In this document: positions 36,586-48,000 of the stretch, piece by piece | Numbering within the stretch: the first letter of the stretch is position 1 | How the letters are laid out: each line of letters starts with the position of its first letter | Source of the DNA: Bagarius yarrelli | Lineage: Eukaryota > Chordata > Actinopteri > Siluriformes > Sisoridae | Direction: 5' to 3' | Assembly: GCA_005784505.1 (NCBI GenBank) | Contig: VCAZ01000022.1 | Span: 3,236,195-3,300,194 of the forward strand | Length of the DNA: 64,000 bases | The notes under the pieces: generated by a model | Told to the model about the DNA's origin: nothing | Databases searched by the model: none | Seen by the model: the letters and a program-made list of their open reading frames with translations, nothing else | Made by a program: the position numbers and the translations under genes

Positions 36586-37508
36586 AATACTCATACCTAG
36601 AGCCCACCCTGCTGATTCCTCTCATCTGTCTGCTTTAAGACTATTTTTTAATAACAATCAATTAAATATCCATTTTTTACTCTTTAGTCTTAGAAACTAT
36701 AGTAAACCTAACTAAGAAAGAGATGTCTGCTATAGTATGGTAAAGGTAGGCCCTAGTTGAGATGCTAACTATTTCAAGAGGTGTACTTAGATTTTCCACA
36801 ACACTCCTATTCTTCTAAAGACAGTTTAGGAAGTGTATCATCATCATGCAGGTGACTAAAATGAATCCTAGTCAAAGGGAAAAAAAATAAACAGTAAATA
36901 AATAAACAAAATCCTAAATTATTCGCTTGTTTTTTAGGGTGTATTGTTCCCCTCTAACACCTGCGAGATCCTTATTCGAGTTACTGTTGGGTAAAAATTG
37001 ACAGAAACCGTGTCTCTCTATATCCAGGGCAATTCGCTCTCGCACATATACACATTTATCAGCAGTGTATCATTCTCAACTGCAAATGCAGGCCTCAAAG
37101 TAAATATTTTGATTTCGGCATAAAAAAAAAATAATCCCATCACACCCACAGCTCTGTGTTGGTTGGCTGTGTGCTGCTGGTATGTGTCTGTCTGCCTCAA
37201 CATGGCAGACTTCTTGGAGTGGCTCTGTATGGCTGCAGCTGCTTGGACTGCACATCTTGGCATTTTTCTGTGTCAATGTCCTCTTTCCCTTTTCTTTCAT
37301 ACACACACACACACACACACACATCCTACACGTCTAACACACCACGCATACAAACAGAGCCATGCATGCTGCCTGCATCCTGTTAGTGTACTCCTTCTGA
37401 TTGGTGTTTGCTTCGCTATTTTTCTTTATTTATTAATTTTCAGCCATCCAAAAAAGAAGATTCTTTTTTTTTTTTTTTCTCCTCTCTATCTTTGAAGAAA
37501 GAAAGTGA
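36586..37508. other. Upstream of nfix exon A
   Basis: Carries a (CA)n run at 37300-37323 and a T-run followed by pyrimidine-rich sequence (ctcctctctatctttgaag, ending near 37497). The latter could be a splice acceptor or promoter-proximal DNA. Confidence 0.35.
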
Positions 37509-37586
37509 ATGACGACAAACAGACAGGCTGACCCAGGGCTCAGGTGGCAGCTGTGCTACGACTTCTCTGCCAGGTCATGGCTGATG
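37509..37586 (+). CDS. nfix: nfix alternative first coding exon A
   Basis: ATG at 37509 is directly preceded in frame by TGA (37506-37508), so translation of this exon starts here. It encodes 26 residues: MTTNRQADPGLR, then WQLCYDFSARSWLM, and ends in phase 0 at a good donor (GTATGT). The human NFIA isoform with an alternative start contains KWQLCYDISARTWWM immediately before the shared DEFHPF exon. Eleven or so of the fifteen residues agree, so this is very likely the equivalent NFI first exon. Spliced to the shared exon 2 (outside the window), it would give an NFI protein with a different N-terminal tail on the same DNA-binding domain. Assignment to nfix rather than another NFI gene comes from exon C and from linkage to gadd45gip1. 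Confidence 0.8.
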
Positions 37587-40500
37587 GTATGTCCACTTTA
37601 TCTCCTTTACATTTCCGTTTTTTACGCTTTCTCCTTTGCTCACTTTTCATTTTTTTTCATTGCAAACCCGCAGCCGTTTCAATTACAGCATCTGAGAGGC
37701 AGAAATAAGAGTTACTGCCTCTTTTTTTTTTTGTTTTAAGGCAGTTTTTCAGCCTGAAATTCACTTGTCAGCATTACATATGTGTTCCTATCTAAATAAA
37801 CCCAGACTAGAAAGCACATACATAAGCTACTAATTTGCATACTTATTAGACACACACTGGTGTCTATGGGATTATTTTTCCTTACTCTTTTAGTTTTAGG
37901 ATAAACAACTAGCAGTCCTATATATGTTTTTTTTTCAGACATGTCTGTAGTGTGTGTAAATTTCAGAAATAAAAGCTTTAGTGCTTAAAATGGTCAAAAA
38001 CCTTTAACACAGAAATCATCACAGCATTAAAATTTGTGTAACTTATTATTATTTTTTTTGCTATAGTATAGTTAGAATCAGAATTTAAATTAGACACAAT
38101 TGCAAAATATTGTAGCCACAAGAATTATTAAAAAAATCCTTTTTATTTACAGTTTGGTTATACTTTTCTTTAGAAATTCCCTAGAATTTCAGTTCTAATT
38201 GAAAAATGGAAGTATAGCACAAGGCTAATTATATTGCAGTGTAAACTTCAGGTTATAAATATGTGTTTCTTGATAATAACAATAATAATTTTTATATAGC
38301 ACCTTTAAAAGTAATTTCTCGAAGCGCTTTATATTTAAAAAAAAACAGAGGAACAATAGAGACACTTTAAAATCACAGATAATCAACATTGAATAAGTGA
38401 CTTTTCAGAGAGGAATTAAACACCTTTAAAAATTCGACATGTCTAATATTACAGAGAAAGATTTTCCGAATATTGAAGCAGGGATAGAAAAAAGCCTGAT
38501 TACCCAAAGAACTTAGCTGCATTAAAGGACCAGTCAGAAGGCCAGAATCAGAGGGACAGAGATCAGAGTTTAGCAACACTCTGTTTTATTGTTAAGTTGA
38601 TTAGGGAAGATTTACATGGGACAGCTTTAAAAACACCTATCAGCTCCCAAAAACATGTCCAGTAATAAGCTGGGTCATGAGAACGGACGTCCTTTAAGCC
38701 CCCTTGACTTACTACTATATAGGGAAGTGCAGATGCAGGCCCTCTGTGTTTGTTTGTGTAAAAATGTGTGTGTGTGTGTGTGTGTTGCATTATAACTAGC
38801 CGTCTTTTACACCAACCGATAACCAGTATATGTACTGTATGTATATATAGAAAGACTATATAATACCATAACATTAACGATAAGAGAGAGACTTTGTGTC
38901 AATGTCTTTCAAAATATTTTCGATGCTGTAGCCTACTAGCCTAGCCCACATAAATTTTCTAATGATTTTTACAGATGTTAGAATATTATATTATACTGTT
39001 ATTGTATTGTTTTATTTTGTGATTTAATTTCTATTACCAAACCAAAACGTAACAATTCATGTCAGTTTGCAACCTGTCTCTTCATGCCCCCTGGTGGTAG
39101 TTAAGCTCGACTGGATTGAAGGTAAAGCCTTGGGACATTTGGGGCCTTGCGGAAGTACAATAGTCACTCTGAATGTCCATCTATTGTATAATGGAGAAAT
39201 GTGACGTTAGGCTGCCTCTTCACCACTTCACCAGCTCGCTAACTTTGAACTTTCTTTAAACTCGCTAATCCTCTGACCTCATAACACCTTAACACCTTTC
39301 GCACTGTGTGGAGGCTCTTCTTACCCTTCACCTGCCCTGCTCCCGCTCTATCTCTCCACCTCTCCTATAATTCAATCGCCTATCTATGCAGGTGTCAGTC
39401 CGCACCACTCCCTCGCTTTCCGTTTCTCTCGCTTGTGCTCTCTCTGTGCACAGATGCCTGGCTTAGGCTGCAACAGCTGTCCCGCCATGTGCTGCTACCA
39501 AGTGTTGCCGTGGCATTAACGTGAGGGAGGGGGGCTGGCTCATGAATATTCATGTTGACTTGGACTCATTCTACCAAACAGAGCTTAGAAGTGCCAGGGA
39601 AGCCCCTCCCCTTTATTAGGGTGAGAGAGAGAGAGAGATAGAGAGAGAGGGCAGATCTTATGGCTTATTTTTTTACCAAATGAGAGTCTTGTCTTTGAGG
39701 TGTGATAGAGCGGAGGAATCTGAGGAAGAATGAAATGATTGGAAAAGCCAAGAGAATATCAACATGATGGTTCCATAAAGTGTCATAATTACTCCAGAGC
39801 AAAAGGTATTTGGAAGATGCTCAAAGAATCCAAGCTAAAAATCTTCATTCACCGTGACAGCATTTTCAATAACTTCATTTACGGTTCTGACAATCCCGGA
39901 CATAATCGGGGTTTATAACAAGTGGAGCTCAAGGCAGAATGGAGATATTATAAAAAAAAGACGAGTATTTTATACATTTGACTGAGCCAACTGATATGAA
40001 AAGTGTTCACCTTTCAGTGAACTTGGGATTTGGAAAAGAGAGGCGTGAACTTTTGATTAATCTCTCGGCAGAGCAGGGAGGTTTTATTAAGAAATAAAAA
40101 GCAAATATTTTAATTAATTCAAAACAAAAAGACGGGTCTGGGACAGAAGGAGCTAAAAATGAAAAGGGACAGATGGAGAAAATGTGAAGAGTAGAACTGT
40201 TAAAGGAGCTACTGAGGAGCATGAGATGGCTATAGTTTGTGAGGATGTCAGAGCGTTAGAGAGACACGGCAGATGAGGATAGCTGGATCTGTAGGGAAGG
40301 TTGGGGGGGGGTAGTGGGTAGTGGATCTGACCGACAGGGTCAGTCTCTGGTGTGTCCAATTCGCTCTTTAATGGGGATCCAGGAAAGCAGATTACAGCAA
40401 GCCTAACCTGGCTGTCTCTGAAGGGAGGACAACTCCACTCCCCCTATAGCATTTCAAGCCTCACATCCTCTCCCGGGCTGGCTGGATCATACCCAGATTC

Positions 40501-40719
40501 AACACACACACACACATTTTAATAATGTCTCAAACTGTCTAGCACCTTAATAAAAGTCAAATTTTACAGATGTGGCTTTGCAAAACCCTAGAGCAATAAA
40601 ATACACATAATGTATGTACATATGACATGTTTAGGGACATACATAGAATTTAAACAGATGTGTAAGGCATCTATGCCTGTCTTTCTCTGTCTCTCTCACA
40701 CACACCATGAGACGTGTAA
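37587..40719 (+). other. nfix intron after exon A
   Basis: Contains a (GT)n at 38767-38786 and a diverged dispersed-repeat remnant at about 38280-38640 (text tatagcacctttaaaagtaa and tctcgaagcgctttatattt). There is a long low-repeat block at about 39480-40480, which could be regulatory. No other exon seen. Confidence 0.35.
39541..39554. promoter_or_regulatory. CATGAATATTCATG palindrome (possible POU dimer site)
   Basis: A 14-bp perfect palindrome inside the low-repeat block. Palindromic ATGAATATTCAT resembles dimeric POU-domain sites; the factor is an inference. Confidence 0.3.
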
Positions 40720-40930
40720 ACGGTCTTTGCCGGTGAAAGAGAAGCCCGGGGCTCGCAGGCTTTTCCTCGCGGCACGCGCTCTCTTACAGCGATGCTGTGC
40801 GCGTGTGTGATAAGACAGGACCCGCTATTTCTCTGCTCCAATCCCCAAAGAGCGGCGTTGCGACTGACCAATCAGAGCACGAAGAGCGTTGTTTAACTCA
40901 TCGCTGCGCGGTAACACTAAACATGACGAG
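40720..40930. promoter_or_regulatory. CpG-rich patch with CCAAT box, possible extra nfix promoter
   Basis: Dense CpG (ctcgcggcacgcgctc, atcgctgcgcgg) and a classical CCAAT element (gaccaatcaga, CCAAT at 40868-40872), unlike the AT-rich flanks. Possible first non-coding exon; the direction is not determined. Confidence 0.4.
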
Positions 40931-42353
40931 CGGCTAAATGTCTGTCTTGATTGGCATTGTGGTGATAATGTCGATTTTATTTATACACTAATATATATAA
41001 CTTTAAATTCTGACGTCTGACCAAACAGACACCTGTTTTAACTTTAATTACAAAAAAACCCTGACCTGAACAGGTAAGCATTAATTAAAAAAATTAAAAA
41101 AAAACCCTTTAAAAACAAATAAACATTAATTTATTCTAATTGTCCATTTTTCGTTTTTAAAAGTCAGTGTTACTGTTTATTATTATTACTATTATGCATT
41201 TACAAATAAATTGAACCCCCTAAACCGGTTGTACATTTGTGTGTCTACCTTCACAACTAACACGTTTTGTTTGGGGTTTTAGGAAAATGAGTTTAGCTTT
41301 GCTGGCACGTTGTTTTATAGTTGTTTAAGGTTTTTTTTTTTTTTAAATGAACGTTCTAAGCATTAATTGCGTATAAACTTATATTCTAACATTTATTACG
41401 TATAAAACAATAACTAAAATTAACCATTAATAATTAATGAGAGACTATTTTAGGAAGAAAATGTAGACAGCTTGTAAATATCGTTAGCAAACGGTGTAGG
41501 AAACGGTTTGCTAACATTATGGCGCTACAAAAAAAAGCGTATGCCGGAACTAATGGTACATTTATTTAATACTACATTTACTAATAGTACATTTTATTTA
41601 ATACTACGTTTAATTTTGTTCTATAGAAATACTGGGAAATGACCGAGTTTGTTTTTATTTTTGAGACCGTTTTTAAGCTTGTTGCACCGTAGCTGCTAGT
41701 CTGTGTTGGCTGACGGTAAATTAGAGATAATTAAAACAGCGCATTTTGGTTTATTTGGTTTTGACAGAAAAGACACCGGTTTCTGTGGCCTAGAATTTCT
41801 GGATGTGTGGTTGTTTAGCTGAATCCCGCTTTTCCCGGTTTCTCTCTTTTTTCCAGCTTGGCCTGTCTGGAGAAAAGGCGAACTGAGAGCAGAGGCTAAA
41901 CGGCAGCCAAGAAACTCAGGAGGTCCGTGGCTAATTTACCATGAAGTGCACAAACAAGCCCCTTTCTGCCCAGGCTATAGGCCCTAACCGAAAGAACCTC
42001 TGTCCTCTAAAAAAATAAAATAAAATTCTACCAAAACAGTTACTCAAATTTTCATATTAAATGTCGGACGTCAAATATTCAAAAATATCCAAAACGTTTT
42101 GTCGTGATGTTAAATAAATAATGGCGGGTTGTCCTCAGGCGAAAGGTCACTGCTGTCTTTGTTAAGGGCAAATATACCAGTTTAAAATGATTGATTATTA
42201 TTTATATAATTTGTATAAATGTATCTAGGCTTTTTTTTTAAATCTATATCGTGATACTAAAAGCTTCGGTCAGCAAAACAAAATCCTCGTTAATAATAAA
42301 ACCCTCTCCTGATTCTGATTGGCTGCCCTCACCCTGCCCTGATTATTATTATA

Positions 42354-42387
<34 letters not shown>

Positions 42388-44099
42388 CAATAGGTATAAA
42401 TTACTATTAATCCAATAGTATATAAACAATTCCAATAGTTTTAAATTTCTCTTGGTAAACAAATAACAACACGCATTACATATTATTACTATACAGCAAT
42501 AATTTGGCCTTAAAACCCACAAGTATTTTGTTTAAAAAAATTTTAAAACAGGTATATTTTATTATATTATATTATATGAATAATAGAAAATAGCATTTTT
42601 TAAAATATGAATATTATACCTTATTAAAAATAATACAATTCTAATAACTATTATAATTGTTTGAGATACAGCAGGATTTTCATGTCAGCTTTACAATTTC
42701 TCCTACTATAAAGGCTACTATACTACACACACTTACACTTACACACATTTTTACCACATTTTACCACCAAATAAATAAATAAATAAATGTATTAAAACCA
42801 ACAGAAGAAAATAAAAGCGCAATTTGTTCACCATTATAAACTAGTTCACAAAATCTAAATATATTAGTGATATATTTATTAAAAGTCCATTTAGTTCTGT
42901 GGAAATGTACTGGCTCATATTTAAAGTATTACTATTTCGTTGTTTAAAGTAATAATTGTGTTCAGTTCGTTTTGAAGTGCAAGTTTTAAAATGCTCTAAT
43001 TATTGTTCGTATTATTTACATTTATATATTTGTTAATTGGGGAGTAATTAACACCAGTTATTAATATATCTATCAGTATATAGCTCTATGCTATAGTTCT
43101 TTAAATTCCCCTTGGGATGAATAAAGTGTTATATCTAATATTAGGCATGACTTTGGCATTTAAAAGTTATTGATCTGATTATTCGTTGAATGAAGAGAAG
43201 ACACTTTTGGAAGATTCCTGTGTGCGACAGTTCAATTCCCACCTTGCTAATTATTCCCAGTAACGTTCAACTAAAACATCTACTGAAAAACCTCACACAA
43301 TATTTTTACACAGTTGGATTAATTTATCATTTAAAGCAGGTGTGCTTATAAATGCACTTCATACTAAACCAACTTCCTTTAGTGTTTTTATTCATTCTAA
43401 AGTAGCCTATAACATCTACAGGTCCTGAACATTTGGTTAGTGGATTTTTTTTCCCATTAATTACTTTATGTATTCATCGATTTCTTTAGTTATAAACATG
43501 TCTCCATTAATAGAGAGTATCTATTTATAGAGGGCAATGTTTTTTTTTATTCAGTTGTTTTTAGATTGTCTATATTTTTTTTTTTTACCTGTTTTTTCAT
43601 CGTATATTTTAAAGTATTTCTTTTTTTTTCTGCGTTGTAGAATATTCCACTTCTCTGCACACTGATCATAAACAAATGGTTTTAATCGATTGTTATTTAC
43701 ACCGTTTGATGTAATGGAAATGCAGAAAATATTTATACACTTTCATTTATTTTATACTAAATGCCTATTAGTAAAAAAAAAAAAAAAAAATCCAGCCTCT
43801 ATCCTTGATCGAAATTGGGAGCTTTCTCCGACTTGTGCGAAAACCTTTGCGTATTTTTGTTGTGCATAAGAAACGTTACAGATATTTGAGTGCACTTCTT
43901 CCTTTGGTTTTGGTCCTTCTGATGGCATCCTTATAGGATCAGTGCAGCAATGAGCATGGAAATATGTGGAAGTTATGACGTTTATTTATCCTGAACCTTG
44001 CTGAAGTTTACACTTTAATATCTTTGTCATAAACTAAACTCTTAAACACCGCATGACTTACACACATCTCTTTACCCCCTCTCTCTTTTCTCTACTCTC
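40931..44099 (+). other. AT-rich nfix intron
   Basis: Includes an (ATT)n run at 42341-42386. A LINE 3' end remnant lies at about 43097-43133 (aaattccccttgggatgaat, aaagt). A spliceable non-coding segment, from after the acceptor ttccag at about 41857 to a weak donor at about 41922, is unproven. No gene otherwise. Confidence 0.35.
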
Positions 44100-45040
44100 C
44101 CTCTCTCCCTCTCTGTCTCTCTCTTACACCCCCCCCCCCTCTATTCTCGTTGTGCTTGCCATTGCCGGTGAATGGTAATCCCCTGCCCTCCATGCTTCAC
44201 TCCGAGCCCGTATTTAATTCCCCTAAACCCCCCAGCTGTCGATCGGCTCACGCTCGGAACCCGACAGACTGCGAAGCCGCTCGCAGTTATTAATAATTCA
44301 CCAGCTCCCGTGCGTCTCCGTCCGCCATCACCGTTCTACCGGGTATCGCGTTATTTTTTGGTTTTGTTTTTTTTTGTTGTCGTTAGGGTTTTTTTTACCC
44401 CTTCCTCCCGCAGCACTCATTCTAATTTCGATTATTCTAGTGCATTTGTTTGCGCGCGCATCAGCATCAAAAGTGCGTTTGTGCAGCGCGTCGCGCTCCC
44501 GTGATTTCTGCACAGCCGCCGCGCACGAAACGAAATTCGCGTCTTCTTTTTGACTTTTTTTTTTTTTTAATTCGAATCCAGGAAAAAAAGAGGACGGAAC
44601 TGAGAGAAGTGTTTGCAGAAAAAAAGGGATGAAGATCGAGGGCTGATTAACGGATGAGGATTTTTTTTCCGAAGCGAGCAGAAAGTTGTGGCTCGGGGTT
44701 TCGCCTCACTGATCGGACCCGGACTTACCTCAGCGCTTCTCTCCGTATGAGACAGAGTAGCTACTATTAACGTCAGGATACAGGAACCCAACAAACTGGC
44801 TCGAATACATTCCCATAAATTCCAATTCTTCACCCGGAGACCGCATATTAAGTGGTACTTAAGTTTGAAAATGTTCGATGCCCCCCAGGCCGTTCTGCTC
44901 TAAAGCGTCTTTCGCTTCCGGTATCATCCGAAAAAACCTCTTCGTCTCCTACACCATTTTTTTTTTTTTTTGGAAACTTTTTTTTTGTCTAATGGAGGAA
45001 ATGGGTCTTTAAGACTGCTGGCATTATTCCCCGCTCCACA
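44100..45040 (+). promoter_or_regulatory. nfix: Promoter and 5' untranslated exon of nfix transcript B
   Basis: CpG density is high at about 44230-44540 (for example tttgcgcgcgcatcagc, gcagcgcgtcgcgctc). The sequence then runs without a convincing splice site to the donor at 45044. An upstream ATG at 44992 opens a seven-codon frame ending in TAA (44992-45012), a small uORF out of frame with the ATG at 45041. Confidence 0.5.
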
Positions 45041-48000
45041 ATGGTACGTGCTGTATAAATTAACACGTTGTTCTCTTTGTTTAACATTTTTTTAAAAAGC
45101 AAAATAAGTAGGAGTGACCGCGCAATTCAAATTGACGCGCAAATCATATTTAACTTTCTTTAGAAACTTTTTTTTTTTTTTTTTGCAAAACAATGCAGAT
45201 CGTTTGCTTGTTTTTTTTAATGGCAAATAAACCGGGTTCATGCTGCAGATTTTATTTATTTTTGTTTAGGGGAAAAGACTTCCTCACTTCGGGTTGTATG
45301 TGCGGCTACAGCGCGTCTGACTCATCTGACTGTGTGCAGGATAACTGACAGTTCAAACGCGCGCGCTGTCAGTGGCTTGGCATGCCTGGGGTTTGGTAAT
45401 AATAAGTTTATCTGCACAGTAAACTATCCAGCAGCACAACCGGGTTGTCACTGAAGACTTGTCTAACCACCAGGAAAAAACAGCTTACACTGTGGTGTTT
45501 CACTTGATCCATTTTGTGGTCTTGTTTGTTTAGTTCGAGCTGTTAACCAAGATCAGATGGTTTAAACACAGGAGCTTTAAAAGACTAAAAAAAAAATCCC
45601 ATAAAATCCAGTCTTATTTAAGTCTGGTCAATTTCTAATACTCTCGCCACAGACATTGTACACCTTTTTCTTTAATTTAACACTATTTATCATGTCGATT
45701 TATTTACTATAAGCACTTGTGTCATATCATTATTTAAAACGCCTCCGGAGTGCTAATTGTCACACTTCGGCTCCCGTAGTTGAATTGCATCAAGGCATCA
45801 ATTCAACGTCATTATTTATCTTTAAAATAATCACATTAAACTGATTTAAATGGTTATTCTTAAAGTCACGAATGTTTATTTTAGTGTTATGATGTTTTCA
45901 TATATATATAAAAAATAACACCTTGATGAATGATTATTTATTCTGCTGGAAATCTAAAAATGTCTCCAGCAATTAAACAAATATTGTGTTTTTGGAACCG
46001 TGTTCAATCTGTATGAATTATCCCTTATTATTTATTATCATTGGAAACAGAAGCAGAAGTGGGCATGCCGTTACTTTAGTGTCTTAAAAATCCTAATGAT
46101 TTTGAACCGACTGTGTCATTTGGCTCTGGATCTGTCAGGAAATGTGAGCAGTGTTCGCTTACATTCGACTGTGTTTACTGTTGAAATATAACCTTGAAGC
46201 TGTAGAGGAACTCCAGATGGGCCAGCGCATGGGCACATTAATACGGATAATTAATTGTTTACTTGCTTTTATAAATGGCACCAGGCCAATTAGGACAGTC
46301 TTAAAGAAAACGAGGAAGGATTATAATATCTGGCTTCATTTGGGATTAACATTTAAAAAAACCCTTTTTTTCAAGAAAAAAACAAAACACAGACCGAGCT
46401 GTGTTTAATTACTTGTTTACAGACAAGAATCAAAGCTAAAGAAAATGGTAATAGTTCAAAGCAAACAGACTATTGTAGTACTGGATGTCTGTCAGAGTGA
46501 ACCTAGACTTGGCATCTGTAAATGTTCATCAAACTATATTACTTTTAATTTTGATCTTAAAAACTGTTTTAATTGCCTAGGATATGCGATCGCTACAGAA
46601 ATATGAAGATATAACGCATTATACATGCTTTGCTGTACGGTGCAACTCCATTTTAAAGCACAGGGTTTGGGAGTCTTGTGAGGTTTTTTTTCCTTTGAGA
46701 AAAAGTTCTCCTGTGATAACGCACTACCATCACGACCATGCAAAAGTCCATTTCCGGTTTTTTTTTTTTTTTCTTTTTACAGAATTAAGTGAATGAAATG
46801 CAACCGCACAGAGAAACCGCGTGTGAATTTCATGACAATGTTAAATATTGTATTTATTTAAATTTATGTAAATGATACAAACGAGTCTACCCCAACAGGT
46901 GCAAAGAATGCAGGTATAGCTAGTTTTCAACCCCCTGCAAGTTCAGGCATGTCTTCGATCTCACAGAATCATAAATGATCAGTATTTGTCTAGTTACTAT
47001 GGAAGTATAGAAGGATTGTGTGATGGTTTGACCTCATTTCATGTTTAAAGTGGAAATTTTGCTATGTTTGGTAAAACACTGCTGTAATGATTTATTTTTT
47101 GGAAAGAAAAAGAGGGCAACAGACTTTTTGAAAGTAAAGATACTCGATGAGGTGATGCTCTTCACCAAGACCTCAGCCATTCGCAGAAGATTCATGGTCT
47201 TTAGCTTTGGGAAAAATAGCTCTTAACATTCATGACCGCATAGTTTGGGAGTATAACTAACAACTAGCAGTTTTTGTTACTTCCTTTTTTACTTCCTTAT
47301 TGTTAGCAAGCTTAACAAAGACATAGTTTGGAACTGGCTTCGGATCTAGACTACTAGACTAAGGATCATGGGAATACACCCTTATGGGACTGCAGTACAT
47401 TACTGTCGTCATGTGTTTACATAGGAAAAGTGACTCTAGAGAACGTTTTTCCTCGTGTCATTGTAAAGGAATGCTAAGCCAGTTTTGAGGAACTTTGCAG
47501 ATGGTTTTAAGTTCCTGTATAGAGCTCTAAGATTTCCTAAGATATCTTTGGATTTCGATGCTTACTCAAGGAAATGAGAATGATGTCCTTGTAATTACTA
47601 ACATTTCTTTTTTTTCCCCAGGTTTACATTTGTTTGCCACCATGCCGGTCTAAAACAGTGACACTGGCAGTATATTAGTCTTAGTTTCTTTATCGTAATC
47701 TTAATTTAGAAGACAGGGCCCATTACATTTTTGTTACTTAATAAAAAGAATACAGCTGTACATGGCATCTATGGGTAATAAACAGAGACCAGACCTTTTG
47801 GAACATTTAAGGTCATTCTTTAAAGGCTGGTTAAGTAATGTTAGTAATATACAGGGATTATTGTCTCCTTTCATTGCTGAGCATTAGTGTAGCATGGATT
47901 TTCTTCAAAAAACAGCGCATCCAGACTGACGCGAATAATGTGTGAAAAGTCTTCCTGACTTTCTGATTTGTAGGCTACTTGTACACAGCCAAGCTTACCA

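Noticed and set aside
36122..36625. 167-codon minus-strand open frame rich in YLSI
   Set aside because: Translation of GATA/GACA/TAGG repeats.
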